Source: Breviolum minutum Mf 1.05b.01
Lineage: Eukaryota; Sar; Dinophyceae; Suessiales; Symbiodiniaceae
DNA: 64,000 nt
Reading direction: 5' to 3'
Assembly (NCBI GenBank): GCA_000507305.1
Contig: DF239147.1
Span: 186,001-250,000 of the forward strand
In this document: in pieces, positions 27,001 through 42,000 of the stretch
Layout of the letters: each line of letters begins with the position of its first letter
How positions within the stretch are numbered: the first letter of the stretch is position 1
Notes under the pieces: generated by a model
The model's input: the letters and a program-made list of their open reading frames with translations, nothing else
What the model was told of the DNA's origin: nothing
The model's database searches: none
Translations under genes and position numbers: made by a program

Positions 27001-30000
27001 TAGCTAGAAGTGGCTCGAGAAGTAACAAAATTCAGCGTGAACAAAGCTCAAATCCTTAAAACAAAGTACTTGTTTCCTGTAAGTAGGCAATATGTAATAT
27101 AAAGCAATCTCGTGCACAATTGCACATGTCTAATATCTTATCCCCCAATCCACGTACTGTTTCTCTCTAGTCAGCAAACAAACCTTGGAGGTGGGTGCAA
27201 TAAAAAAGAAAAGCCAAGCCTCTAATGCAATCACCCAAGAGGGCTTTAAACTTGGAACTGTGGCAACTGATTGAACAAAAACAACCCGCACCAATATTAC
27301 CTTCACAAGAATCAAAACCTCTCTTTCCAAACCAACCATAGGTCCGTGCAGAGGACAGGGTCGAATGTTGCGATCCGTATTCTCTACTTACCTGCTTTGT
27401 GATTGAGGAAAAGTCCAACCGATTAAACTGGTCAAGCAAAAACAAGCAATCCAGAATGGGCCATGTAATTATAACCAAGGGCACTATAGCTCCTTACATG
27501 GCCTAAACTACCCAGGTATTCTCACTACGCACATGTCATGAGGAGTCTAACTAAATACCGCTACTATCGATTTGTTTCCCTGGAACAGGTCTGCATAAGA
27601 GCGTATGAACCACCGCTCTGCCTTCCAGTGATGAAACCGCCTTCAACCTTCATTTCTGAAGGGGAGAACATTAGGGGATAGGTTGATTGACTAGCTAAAA
27701 CACACACACAACACCTCGACCGGTGTTTTGTTTATCAGGCGGATGTTTTTTGGCCCATTGGGAAATTGCAGCAGTTTTGGTAGTATGTTGACAATGTAAA
27801 TCCAAAAAACTCTCTAAATATATGTATAGTACACAACACAAACGATAAATATAAAACAAAACATAATATAAGTAAACAGGTTAAGTAGAGAAATATACTG
27901 TAGTATCTATACTCAGCTACATGCTAGTCTAGAGACATCAAAAACGCCCAGAAAGGTGGAATCAATAAACAAATCCACTTGAATTCCCCCTGGAGGCTCC
28001 CTGGAAATTCCCTCTAAGAAACGCAAGGATTCATCGGAACGACATTCCATCGGAAGCTTCTCGACCTCGGGTTTGGCCGAGGCGGAAGCCACCTGAAATT
28101 TCATGGATATTTTTGAAAGTAAAGCTATATATGGGTGTTTCCAAAAATAGTGGTACCCCCAAATCATCCCATTTTAATAGGGTTTTCCATTATAAACCAT
28201 CCATTTTGGGGTACCCTTCTTTTTGGAAACACCCATATATGAAAGGAGATTCTTTTTCCAATGTCCGTCATTTTTAAAGTATCGTTTTTTTTTTTTATCA
28301 ATTGCGGGATGTGTATATACCACTTGTTTTTATGTAGTCTATTATCACCAATGATTAAAAGCCTATACCATATATACGTATATCAAATTTACATACCCGG
28401 GCCGTCTAAAAGAACGCCACATCTCATGATAGAGAAACTTTAGATAGAATATCCGCAACAGGCATGAAGACTTCCAGGTGTTGGATTCTCTAAAAACTCG
28501 CCACAAACAACACAAACCTTTCACTCCTTGGTGGTTTCAACCCATTTTAAACATATGCTCTTCAAATTGGCTCATTTCCCCCAGGTGGGTTTTAAGAACA
28601 ACATGTTTGAAACCACCACCAAGCTTAAATCTCAACAAATACACCTGAACAAAAATCCGTAAACCGACAAATGCAAACGAAACAAACAAAACACATATAC
28701 AATCGCGTCGAATTGGACGGATTCAACTGGAAAAGAGTGAAGAGTCAAATCATGTCATCCCATTTGATTCTGCAATCTCTGAAGGCTTGCGCTACACTCA
28801 ATTTTTGCTGCCGCATGTGCTTGCCCCGTCTTTTGTCAAATTGGATCAGTGAAACATGACTGAAACACGGGTTTTCAAAAATTGAGGAGATCTCCCGGTT
28901 CTTCGAATTTGAAATCACAAAAAAAACATAGACCAACCAGAAGGGTATCCTGGCAATTCTGCTGGTGACCTTTTTGGGATGATTAAGAGACCCATTCAAG
29001 GATTAAGTGACCTCCAACTAGGGGATAAAAAAACATGAATTGAAACAGTTAAAAATAACAAACATCTGCCGGAAGAATTATCTGGAAAAGCCAGGTTGGG
29101 ATGCAAAACTTCTTTGCTTGTCTCGCAGTGGTTTCATTCATCTCGAAAGTTTTGGTTGTATCTACCCACAAAGGGGAACAAAACACAGAATAAAATGAAA
29201 GTGAAAAAACCACCGCTACCACCTCCAGTGGAATCCGACAGGCATCATTGTGAATCATTTTGGGCACATGATACATGTATGATACATGCATCCACACATG
29301 GAATGCGCCCTTTTTTACCCCTAGAAATTTCAAGAGTGACTTTTGGTGATCCAAAACCCAGTGGTTTTTGCTGTTTGGTGGATGTGCCCCTTTTTTTGAG
29401 GCCACACAACAAGAGAAACCTTCTTGGCACCATTTTCTGCCAATTTGACCCATGAAAACAGGCCCAAGAAATTTCAAAACACGTTATCAACGACCTCCTC
29501 CCGAAAAAGAAGGTGTCTTTTCGTTGCTAAAACCATACATCTTCCAAAGGATTGAGCATTCGACTGCTAAACAAATGCTGAGTATCAAACATCGCCCACC
29601 AGTTGACACTGGAAAAAGAGATTGGAAGTCAGGGATTCCAGGTGCCGAAGGCAACCACATCCCTAAAATCAAAAGGAGGAAACACAAAAAATGACATGCT
29701 GTTTTCCTTCACAAATTACACCTCCTGTTTTCCTTCCACTCACAATTCCAACCAAACCAATCGCGATTGGCATCAAGACTTCTACCATCATGTCTTGAAG
29801 TACTTCGGCCAGCAGTTCTGTTGCAAAATTTGAATCTTCACTTGCCATCTTCTGACGTAATCGTACTGCAGAGTAGTCCAAGACCAAGGCCATGGCAGGC
29901 GTGGTCATCAAGCAAGCTGCTTGGCATGAAATACCTCACACATTTTTTTTGGCTACCAGAAAATCGCACCCTGTTGTGGCTGTTGTTCCTCTTGTTGCTG

Positions 30001-33000
30001 GTATTGTTCTTGTTGTTCTTCTTGTTGTTGTTGTTGTTGTTGTTGTTGTCATCGTCCTTGCTGTTCTTGTTTCTGGTGTTGTCGTTGCTGCTGGTCTTGT
30101 TGCTGTTGTTGTTGATGATGGTGGTAGTGTTGGTGGTGGCAAAAAAGGTAGTGTATATTTACATATATAAAACATATACGTATACACATATATATATTTA
30201 TATATATAGTATTGTAAAAAAAAACATAGTATATCATATTATTTGATATTCAATCATATTAAATTATATTTTATTATATTATATCATTTATATCATATTA
30301 TATCATATCATATTATATTGTATTATACAAAAATTATGTGTATATATATATATAAATGAAATTATATCATAGCTGGAAAATGTGATGAACACGCCGTCCT
30401 TCAAACATGCAGCGTTTGTTTGTTTTTCTCTCAAACAGCTGGACACTCCCCAAAATCAGCAATGCCAGTTGATATCCTCAACAAAATAGGACACCAACAC
30501 GGTTTGCAGGTAGCACTTTAAAGGAGGCTTTACGAATTTTATTGCAAATTGATAGAGTTTTACCAGAAGTTACCCTCTGGTAAACTAACATAGCTGGCTG
30601 GAATATCCCCATTTTGAATAGGAAATACATCTTCAAAGGGTCCATTGTCCATTGCTATGTTAGCAGCTAGCTTACCAGAAGTTAACTTTCACAACTGAAA
30701 TTCGCCCCACTTCAGTTTTTTCCATACTTGTTGACTTTTTGGTCCCCCCCGTCTACTACCAAAGCTGGACGTGATCATAGACAGCTTCCCGATGCGAACC
30801 TTTCAGTTGTTTTTCATCAGTTTTGATACAAACATGATGATCCAAAGAGCCTGGGCAATGGGTTCATATTAACTCTTTTTTTGTGTTGGGGAGGATTTGT
30901 GGCACCAAAAAGAGGGGTCAGTTTTGGCCCAAAATCTTCACTCGAAATTGCCCACAAAAAAAGATTGCATCCATTCACAAGCATGCAATAAAGATTTGTA
31001 GGGGAACACTATTTGTAAAGTCATCATTGTTGAGTGAATACTACAAGGAAGGAGCGGGGTCTGCAGTATACTGGAAGACATTCCTCGGCTTCTTGTTAAT
31101 GAGCAGGTCAAGAATTTCAAAAGTTAGGACAATAGATACACTCCCTGAAACTAACATTTTTGCCCTTGAAAATAGGCCATCCCAAAGAAAAGTAGTCTTC
31201 CAACCATCAATTTGCAGGTGTTATGTTAGTGAGTTAGTTTTAGGGAGGGTAGCTTCCCCCAACCGTTGTGAAAAAAAAACCAGTGGTTGCGGTGAATTCA
31301 GTTCACTTACATCTTTTCCGTTGTACCTGACCTGAACCCTTTGGTTTCTACCAGGCGTTTGAAGGTGACGTATCTTACATCAACTTTGGAGGTAACCAGC
31401 TATCAGATCAATGGCATCCCCGCGCCTATATATCCAAATACTTGTTTTTTTCGGTACGTTCTGGAGGTCCAAATATCTTCGAAAGTTTCGGTGTTTGGAT
31501 GTATAGATAGGGTGCAACTAACTGGAACCACCAATGAAACATGAAACATCGAGAAACCTGTCCACATAAAGGCTCCATTCATCCTACGAGGCAAAGTCGT
31601 TCGTACCACTTCTTCAAAGCGTTGAAGACATTCGCTGGTGGAAGCGTGTGAAGGAACCAACTCTTCCTGTCGCGCAATCTTCTTGATGGCACACGTGATG
31701 TGAAAACCTCGGTGTTTTCTGAGGCTGGTCAGCACCGGAGTTGCCCCCAAAAACGCTTCTTTTATATCTTTGAACATTCCCATGACCTTTGCTAAGGTGT
31801 GATTGGATACAAAAACCCATCATTTTCCTGGAAGATGATTTATTTGGTGCTTTTGGTGTTAAATTTCTTGAAGCAGAACGGATGAACTCCTACCCAGTTT
31901 TAAGAGGGAAACTTATCATGACAGGAATTTATCAAAGTGCCAGTTCATATCAAGTTCATATATGACCATGACCAGCCTCCAAAATGTGAGAACAAGCCTT
32001 CTTCACTATACATCTGTTGAAGGATGTAGGGGTGATACGCCATGGGTCATCCACGATTACCAAACAAGGGGCCCTTGACCACTGCGAAATTGATGGTTAA
32101 GCTTGGTGGCTAAGCCCCTGCACCTTATTAAATGATATTAAATGTACCATACCTAACAACTTAACAAATTGAGCCATGGGAAACAAACAGATATGTTCAA
32201 CTTCGGGCAGTTTCAAAAAACGAACACCACCAACATTCATCACCAATTCACCATTGTTTGAAATATGGTATTTACATACATTCCATTTCAGTATACTGGT
32301 TAGCCAAAAATAAACCGGTGATTCCCAAGTCGTGGGCCATTTTCCTGAAGAAACGAAAGCTAGCAAGTTTTACATCTAAAATCCAACTCAACCAGGGAAT
32401 CTACTGCTTGGTTTTTACCAGTTAACAGGTCCATGCGTCCACCTTCGCCCATTGATTCGTCGGAACAGGTTGTTGGATGTGCAAAGGCAGCTACAAACGT
32501 TTGCACCCAACACTGCACGTCAACATTCGCATTCATGTATATATATATATATATCATCCTCATAACAATATGTACCTAAAAAGTCTTATAATATTAACAT
32601 ATACTAACCATATATATACATATATACTAACCATATATTTGATTCTCCTCCCCAGCCGTCGGCTTTTTCTTTGCCCATTGTTGGTTTCATTACAAAAAAA
32701 TGCTACCAAGGCAACGGTCGACTTCATTATGACACAAAGCACGTTCGAAGGCAAAGGCCTTGCGAGCCAATGAGGACTTTTTTGCGGCCAGGAAAAACAT
32801 GATCAACATTGAACATGAACAATATCGTTAACAAAGGTGGGAGATGCTTCTTTTTGTTGGGTTTCAAAGCATTTTTTTTTCATTGTTGAGGTGGGAGATG
32901 CTTCATTTTTTGGTTGTTTTGGGGTGTTTTTGTTTGATGAACAACTGAGGCCGACGGGGAATGGGTTGCTCAGATTCCCGATGGCCACGGGGGGGATGGC

Positions 33001-36000
33001 CGTCTATCGCAACGGACCCAAAGTGGGGTGATGTCATGAGTCATACATTCCTCAAGACTATGACTTTTAATATATCCCCATCCGTTGATGATGCTCCCAT
33101 TTCCCCTTCTCCAGCTTTGGTTGGATGAGCGTTTTGACAGTAAGCATGGCTGGTTGTTCATGCCCAGTTCAACCGGCTTCATGTCAGCGGTGGTTGAATA
33201 TTGATGCTTCATAAAACTCAAGATGTTCAACTTTGAACATTGTAATTCTCGGTTTGAAAGGGAAGACCATGACTTTCCCAGGTATATTTATCTAATCTAC
33301 TAGATTACCAATTTACCATAAACATCAACCATCCATGTATATAGGTAGGCAAATAGACCGTTCGGCCCTTGGATGGTACGGGTTTGTGTGGATCTTTGTG
33401 TTTCATGAGATTTTGGAAGTACACGGCTGGAAACCGTAATGAGTTTTACCAAGTTTCAATTCTCAACTTGGCGGAATCCAGCCATGACAAGAATCTGCCA
33501 ACAAAAGTATGGTATATTTCTCTAGATTTGGTCAACTTTGATGGTAAATGTATGTAAATATGCCATGCATTGAGTGTCTGGGTATGGATTTTGCCTGATT
33601 ATGCTAGTAAACTATAGTAAACTCTCGCAACAATTGCTATTGACCCACAAACTGGCCATTATTCTATTATATTGGTGGGTTGGTGGTAGTTTAGGATGAC
33701 CGATGGCAAAGAAAATTGATATCACATGGTATCACTGTATCACTGTTTTCTGAATGTTTGTGCTTTGTTGATTCCCAACCACATTTGGGATCCAAAAATC
33801 CAAATCCGGCATGAACATTTCAAAAACCCATAGCCATACCCATAGGATCCATGGGCGGTACATTTACCTACATGGATGGTGTATTTTTATGGTAATTTAT
33901 AGTAGGTAAATCTACCAGTCCCATGGATCCGTCATGGGATAGGTAACATTTCTTTTTTCTATATTACTGATTCTCAAATTGCCACACTTTCGGTAGTTGT
34001 ATTTGCCTATATCTTTTTTTCAGGCCAGAGTTGTATCTGCTGGTTAAGTATATCCTTAGCCCTGGGTACATATCAGCTATGAAAAACCCTTTCGAAAGGG
34101 TTGGCCAGCACCAAAAAAAATCACCACCTGTTTCCCCCCCCGGTGGATTTGAGAGTCTCAATGACGACCAGCCCAGTTTTTCACCATGTCAAATCACCGA
34201 GGTATATCGGAGTCGTTTTGTTGAAGAAATTCATGTGGATTTGATGGATTTGGCATCCTGAGATATCTTATACCCAAACAACAAAATCAAACGTCCAACT
34301 CCCTCGTTTATATTATAAAAATAAAAACTCATCTTTGAAATCCATGACGCTGGACATGTTTTGGGATCGAAAGTTACTTCAGGTAGTCAAGTCCACATTT
34401 TTGGTGTGGTATGGAACTAGCAATACTCTCCCAACAATACCTACAGTATATTGCCTTCCCAACAGCGGCCCATTCAACCCATTCCACGCATCAAAGACCA
34501 CCAGGACTGGACCTCAACTTGCTGTCCCATCTTCGCACGTGTGTTGCCCCAAAGCCGCAAGTAGAAAGCTGCAACCAACAGGCCAAAAAGGTCCATCAAA
34601 ATGATGAAACCAGCCAAGAAGAGTGAGGCCGAATCGACCTCAACATTTTGAAAAAATGGTGATGCACTGAATCAGGTAGAAATAGATGCTTGGATCCTAT
34701 GAAGCTTGGGTAAAATATAAGCCATGCGTTTTGAGCCACATACATATCATCTATTCTGCACATAATATGAAAATACATACAAACACTTCCGCACATCTAT
34801 CATTATAGACGGGAAACGCCACGGAATCTTGGTATGGATGTGTTTTGCTGCTCTACCATCACTGCTGAATTTCTGCAGCAAGGGAGAACATACTATGATA
34901 TCAATGGTGCCCGAAAGAAAAAGACAATGAACACATGCTGGAAACAAAGCTATAACTTGGAATTCTTGTCATAAACAAGGGTGATTCACACATTTGTATG
35001 TCACTGGCGGGGATTTCTTAAGTTCAAGTTGTAGACTGGCAGTAGGCAAATCATTCTCATCCATGCAACAAACTGCCATTCTTCCAACAGTACCAGGATT
35101 CCAAAAACCACCGAAAAAAAGTTACATTCAAAAAATCAATAAAATCGCAGTGCAATAGAAGTAGATTGCCAAAGGGTATCAAAAACATCCAACACGCTGC
35201 AAACATCAACAGTGATTTTTTAACCCATTTGTCAAACAAATAAGGAATAGAAACACTTGACCCTCAACTTGAACATCCAAACAAAACATATGATGTCAAC
35301 ATACACTCCCGAAGTATCCCAAAGTTAAACATGGCCCCTGAAAAGCTACCTTCCCAATAAAAGAAAAGTACTCTTCCAACTTCCAACCATCATGGGGCTA
35401 TATTAAAATCGGCGGGCGTATGTTTTTTTTTCTCTAAACGCACATACACACAACATCACTAACCACTACCCAACCAAGATCGACTTCGCAATCAAGTCAC
35501 TGAATCGGAGGAATTCCAGTTCAGAGGTACCAGGAACAATTCGGGAATGCGAATGAGTTGAATGAGGACAAGAAAAATTGCCTTTGACGATCACTAGGCA
35601 TCCAAACACCTCCTAGGAAGGTATTTGACCCCCCCCAAATATACCTAAAAGACCTTCTCAGGAGGTATTTGGACGTCTAGGGGGATGGTTCCAACCATTA
35701 AAAAGAAATTGTTGGAATGGCCAAAAAGTGACGGCGCCAACCTAAAGAGCTACATACTGTAAAAATTCCAATTCAATGTGGTGATTTGTATATCTCATGA
35801 AAAAAAACATTAATTATATACCTCAACAAAAACACTTACTTAAATCTTATACTTAAACAAATCCAAGATTGCCACTGGGCCAACGATGACTGGTTGGACA
35901 ATCAGCTTTGCATCGGGCTTCAAAGCCAGGAAAGTCGTCAGTCTCAGGCGCTCCGGTTTTCAAGGTGACGGGGAGTCAGTGGAAGGCAACAAATGTTGGG

Positions 36001-39000
36001 GAGTTCCTGGGAACCATTTGGATTTAAGGGTGTACCTGAAAGTTCACGGGTTGGAAAAGGGAAACAAACCTACAAAACATCAATTTATTGGGAGGTTCCA
36101 TGTTAGTTGTGTGACCCCGAAAAAAAAAATCATGTTGGAGAGGATTCATCAACAATCCACTTCAAACGCCTCTGATTTGCGAAAGTGAAGAGTGGTTACG
36201 TCCCCAAATGGTGGTGAACAAATGGGAAATGATCATGCTAGAATCCATTATATAAAAATCAACAACGAAACTTAAACAGACGTGACTTAAACAAAAATCA
36301 ACTTTCCCCTGTTAATTAACCATGATTCAACTAGGAGCACTCACCTAATTCCGGAGGGTGTTTGGCTTCAAACAAATTCACACCAAAAAAAATCCAAAAA
36401 AAACACATGCTCAGTTGGCTAATATAGAAAATAACAAACAAAAGGGATAAACAATTACACTACACCACCCCCACCCCCCCCTTTTGTTACAATTCTGCTG
36501 GTGACCTGTTTTGGAATGGTGAAAAGGCGTGACCCTGTCAAAGGTTGTTGGTGACCTCTAACTAGAGGAAGTCTGTATTTTTGATCACTTCCAATTCTGA
36601 ACTAGTTGGTAGTTTCAACCCATTTGAAAAATATCCTCGTCAAATTGGATCGAATTTCCCCAATTTTCGGGTGAAACTTCAAAAAAAACATCTTTGAAAC
36701 CACCAGCTAGTGAAAGTTAGGGGCTGCAGAATGAGTTTGGGAAACCTCCAAAACCTCGGGGATACTTTATCCCCGGTGCCCAACTCCCGGCCGAGGAACT
36801 CGTACACGGTCCAAAGCCTCTTCAAATAGACTTCAGAGTACAGTACAACCATTGCGTCCGAATGATACCTGAGCAGCGTGAAACCAAACCCCCTATGCCA
36901 TTTGATTGAATTGAGAAAAAATAGGGATCCTTATAATGGCGTTACATTCTAACCACCATACAACTGGGCAGTATGATAATCCCTATGTATAGAGCAAAGA
37001 ACCAGGGTTTTGGTTACTTCTCACTTCTGTTGAAAACAAAGACACAACAAACAAATACCATCCTAATATCTTACTACAAATACAACCGAAACAACTGTAG
37101 AACCAATCAAACTAAATTAAACAAATACACGAGAAGTTGAAACTACAAAGTGATTGGCAATCTATGGTAGAATTGATACCGGACAGGCGTTGGGTGGGTT
37201 AAGAATTCCAATTCAACTGGCCTTAAGGGAATCATATTTCCATCAAATCATCATCCCATCAAATCCCAGAATCCACAAGAGGGAATTTTGTACGGTCTAC
37301 CCAAGGGACCCCAGGATGCCAGTCACCAATGAAGGTTTAGGTTAGGATTCTCTACTAAAAATGGAAGAATCCTGTTGTAGACCCAAGGGATACATATATA
37401 AATCACATCAAACCCTGACAACATCAGTGGTCGCAAAAAAAAACAGACTTAAATAGACCAGGGTCTGAAATTGATGATGATGGAACATGTTCATGGAAAA
37501 ACCTCCTCCACTTTTATTGCAAATGATAATCCGGTTGGCACATCTTTAAAATATTTCCTTCCAATGCACCAAAAAATTGACCAAATTCACCAGTCTTGTG
37601 TTTCCTAAAACCCAAATTGCTGTCCAGACTGCGCTAAGAAGACTTCCCCCCCCAAATTCTCAACCACACGAGGAGGGGGTGGGTAGGGGGTTTGTTGAAC
37701 TTTTGGAAAATCCAACGACGAGAATTGTAAAACGCGACCAAAACGGTGAAGATCTCGGGGAGGAAAAATCAACTTCATAGCTTTTTTATAGGGAAAACTC
37801 TCCCAAAGTCGACTATTTAGGGATGTCAAAATGTCAAACCTCGTGGTAAGTGAAGCTGGAACCCTTAAAAACCCTTAAAAGGCACTGGCATGGGAGGTTT
37901 TACCCTGATTTCTCGGAGACAAACTGCATCCACTAACGAAACAGCTCTCAACTGGCATCACGTTGGGAAATGTGGTGAATTTTCTGGGGAGAAAGTTCCA
38001 TCGAAACCAAGAAAACAACTTTGAAGCCACAAAAAATGCTGTCGTCTTCGACTCAATGTTGGGAACAAAATGTACATAACAGATGAATTAACTAACAACA
38101 ATGTGCTATACAGCCAGCTTCTTCGAAGTGACCTTTTGTTTCGAAATGGAGATCACTTAAGCCCTCAAAAGGTCACTTGTGGGTCCAAACGAGGTCACTT
38201 TGAAGAACCTGGAAGTGCACAAAAAATCCTTGCATGAAGGATGGCTCAAGGTACAAAAACGCTGTAATGGCTTCAATGCCGCGTTTCTTCTTCCGTTCAT
38301 CGGATTGGTCTACGCAAACTTTGTCCAGAAAGGTACGATAGCCAGGAACACCAAAGATTTCCAAAAGGTCGTGGGAGAGCAGAAAAACGAAGAAATAGGT
38401 GAGCAAAGTAGAGGTGATACACCAACAACTAATCTCATGTTCATCTATATGACCTCAAAACTAAAAAACATTGTTTGGCAGATGGGATGGCTCCATCCCA
38501 AATTTGAAACCATCAAAAGTTACTCAAAAAAAACCAGCAATTAGAATTCATATCCAGGTCCAAGGTTTTCTTATTTTGCTGGTATTCAATGCTTGGCATT
38601 GTATCTTGCATTTGATCACACCTTCCACCCACCTCCAAATACTTGGAGAATTGCTTCTTCGTCAAATCAAAACGCAAATCTTCCCCAAATTGGTGACTGT
38701 AATTGTAGGTAAAATGATGGTAAAGTGTCACCATGATGCAAAAATCAGAGTCTGACATTTCTTGCAGTTTGAGGTTCACCATTCCCTATCAACCTACAAT
38801 TTTTTGGTGTAAAAAATTCACCCGAAATGAAATTTCAAAACATTCACACAGGCTCGGAGCTGGTTTTTTTGGTCCAAACATGTGAGCGACTTGATTCGCC
38901 AAGATCACGATTCAATGACAAATGGCTAGTTGGTGGTTGAACCAACCCATTTGAAAAATATCCTCGTCAAATTAGATCATCACTTCCCCAATTTTCAGGG

Positions 39001-42000
39001 TAAAAATTCAAAAAAATCTTTGACACCACAAACTAGATGGGAATGTTTCAAATCAAAAGTAGCCTCATTGAAAAAAATACATGTCAGCAAATATTCAACG
39101 GATGCTCTATTTTCAAGAAATGACATAATCATGTTTGAGGTCTGTGTTCAATTTCAAGAGCATTTTATTACCAGGTAACCCATGGATTTTAACACGGTTT
39201 TTCCCCCGGAACTTGGCCGAAAGCCCCACATCCAATCTTAGGCAATAAAAAGTTCCCAGAAACTTCCATGGGTCTTTTGCAAAGGTATCAATACCTGGGG
39301 ACACCAAACCCCCACCCCTTGTAGGGTGCTGTATTTCGAAAGTCTGAATCTTCTTTTCATCTGGATGACAAAAATGTGGGGTTTTACATTGGGTTTACCA
39401 GGGTCCAGTGGCTGCAAAAATTGAAATAACTTTTGGGACTCCACCCTAAGAGATCAAAATCATACTCCCTCCAAACCCGTCACCTAATCTGAGTTCTTAA
39501 TGAACCACCCGCAGTCCCAAATCCAACAAATCCAACTAGTTGAAGTTTTGATTGATACCGGTCAAGGCCATTTCATTTTGGAATAAAACTCTACACTTCG
39601 CTACCTTTTTGGGGCTTCAAGGTTGAGGGAGAAAAACTCCGGCCAAGCAACTTGTGCTGACTGGCAAAATGCCCATGACAACGAGGGAGAAGGTCAGCAG
39701 TTGCATAAAACAGCTAAAAATCAAGGCATGTTTTCCGCTCCATATCAAGCACAATGCCAAGAACTTCTTCCACCTTTCCACTGACCAGTTATGGCTAATG
39801 AAGAAATCATACCTCTCTGCTGAATGTTCAGAAACATAGCCATGTTTCTTCTCATCATCCACATTTCCCAGGACAACACCTCCGCCACGCAAGACGGTGT
39901 GTGAAGAGACACTACACTGTCGAACTCCACTAAAGGCCATGTTGCCCAATGGAGAAGCATTTAGATCCACCGTTGCTATGGAGGAGGTGGGAAGGTTTGC
40001 AAGCCCGCCAGCATTTGCATGTTCAATCCTTTCATTATCATCCTGAAAAATACTGATCGAATCGATCGAATCACAAGCGTGACCGCATGGCTGCCGCGCT
40101 TGATCAAACATGGGAGGAGTTGTCATGGTTAAGTGAAACGGGTAAATGAAAGATGAGAAAAACTCCTCGGGAGATTGGAGAAACTTGGGCCCAATGAAGT
40201 TCCAACGGAATCATTCAAAGACATGCTGGGCACCTGATAGATTTTGGGTTGTTATCGTGTTACGGGTTGTGGCCCACCAGCCCATTTGAAATAATATGCT
40301 CGCCAAATTGAATCATCTGAAAGGTATGGGTGAAAATTGAAAAATATTTGAACTCATCGCCTAGGACCTAGTTGTTAACCTGTATATTGGGGATTATTTT
40401 CGGCGCAATTGTTGAATCCACAACTCTTGATCAATCAGAGAAAAAATTCCCCAGCCAATTCAACAAGGTGTGTGCTTCCAGCAAGAAGTTGTTTCATATA
40501 TCTTGGGTCCTGTAAAAAAACACTATAGCATGGATCATGAAGGATAATTAATAAAGGGCCCTTCATCAAAATGAATGGATTATTTCTCCTCACTCCCGCA
40601 GCGGACTGCTCCTAAAGATCCAAGGAAACTCTAGGGTATGCTATTCAATGGCCGGTTCCATTCATTTACCAACGGTTATATCCAAGGTTTTGGAAACTAC
40701 AAGCACTCTTTTGGGGGAAGCCTCCGTCGACATCGCTATGAAATTTCACTCAATACCCAGATCCGAACTCCTATAGAATATCATTTGATTGGGAAGACGG
40801 TTGGAAAAACTCTGCCGTTTTTTCCCTTTCATGGTGATTTGATGTTTGTTCTTCCATGGTAGAAAGGCAACAAAAAACAACGCAGTTTCAACAAAGGATT
40901 TGTTCAGATCCAAAAGAGAAGACAGCTGAGCAGCATACAAACAACTGACGGTGTGTTTGACAAACATTGCTTTATTTATACGACTTGACATACCATTGAT
41001 ACAGGATCATGCAGTTCCAACTACGACCTGATGGCTTTTTCCTGGGAATAGCTTATAGATTGGGTGATGGTCATGGGGAATAGTCATCTGAGCTTCATTG
41101 AACAACAACATCCATCCATATTGGCTGAAAAGGTCCCCAAATCATAGAAGTAATCCCTATATAGCTGCAATTAGACCCCACTTACGCAAACTGGACTTAA
41201 GGAACAGTGGTGCTTGGAATTTTCCAAATCCAATGACCCTGAAACACCGAATCGAGTCACCACTTCAAATACCAAGGGGTTTTAACCTGCTTGGTGGTTG
41301 AACCAACCCCTTTGAAACATATGCTCGTCAAAATGGGAATCTTCCCCAAATAGGGGTGAAAACCAACAAATATTTGAAACCACCACCTAATTAAAATTCT
41401 GTCTTTGTCAGAGATAATTGATCTCTAAGAATTTCTGGAAAGCATAGTTCATCTGCATTTCTGGAAACGGAAGCAAATCTGCAAGAGTTTCTGGACATTT
41501 GGAAGCAATGTAACCCATACAATTCATGTATGGTATATTTACCTACATGGATGGTTCGTTTTTATGGTAATGACATGTAGGAACATATACCATACATGGA
41601 TCCTGTGGCTGAGGATGTAACCAAATCTTTTGTGAAAAACAAGAATTGTCTGATAGGCACTCCACATACTGAGGCATGCTGATGGCTGAACATCGTGTTT
41701 GCGCGTTTCGTTGGCGTGGGAAGCCCGCACCAAGAGTGTCGTCGCGCGTGGCGGTGGAATATGCTTTAGCCAATTAAAGCCTCAGAAAAAAAAAACACAT
41801 TTTTTTCAAGACACACCCTGAGAGTAAAACACTGTTGTTGGTTTCAAACCCTCTGAAAAATATTGGTCAACTAGAAGGGTGAATATGTGATCCATCCCAA
41901 CGATTGGTTCCAGGAAAAACCAGTTTGACTACCAAGCTCATCAAACTGACGTTTTGAGGAGTCAGTTTACTCCACTTAGGGCCCAAGCTGACCTCCAGTT

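Larger units (their letters stand above)
31719..34522. other. Gene 2 intron
   Basis: Holds one family 3 element, a direct repeat and AT microsatellites. A frame at 32.4-32.5 kb (AFAHPTTCSDESMGEGG) is mildly coding-like, but exons 5 and 6 already join in phase. Confidence 0.5.

Noticed and set aside
27167..27484. Reading gene 2 exon 9 straight through GTAAGT to give one 105-residue frame
   Set aside because: It would ignore a perfect donor and produce a Cys/Ser-rich segment without the final membrane helix.
29767..30246. 159-residue plus-strand frame rich in Leu/Val
   Set aside because: Produced by the TTG microsatellite and AT block. The left part overlaps, on the other strand, a well supported exon of gene 2.
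30883..31335. 150-residue plus-strand frame
   Set aside because: Its 3' part is a family 2 element and the rest shows no coding signature.
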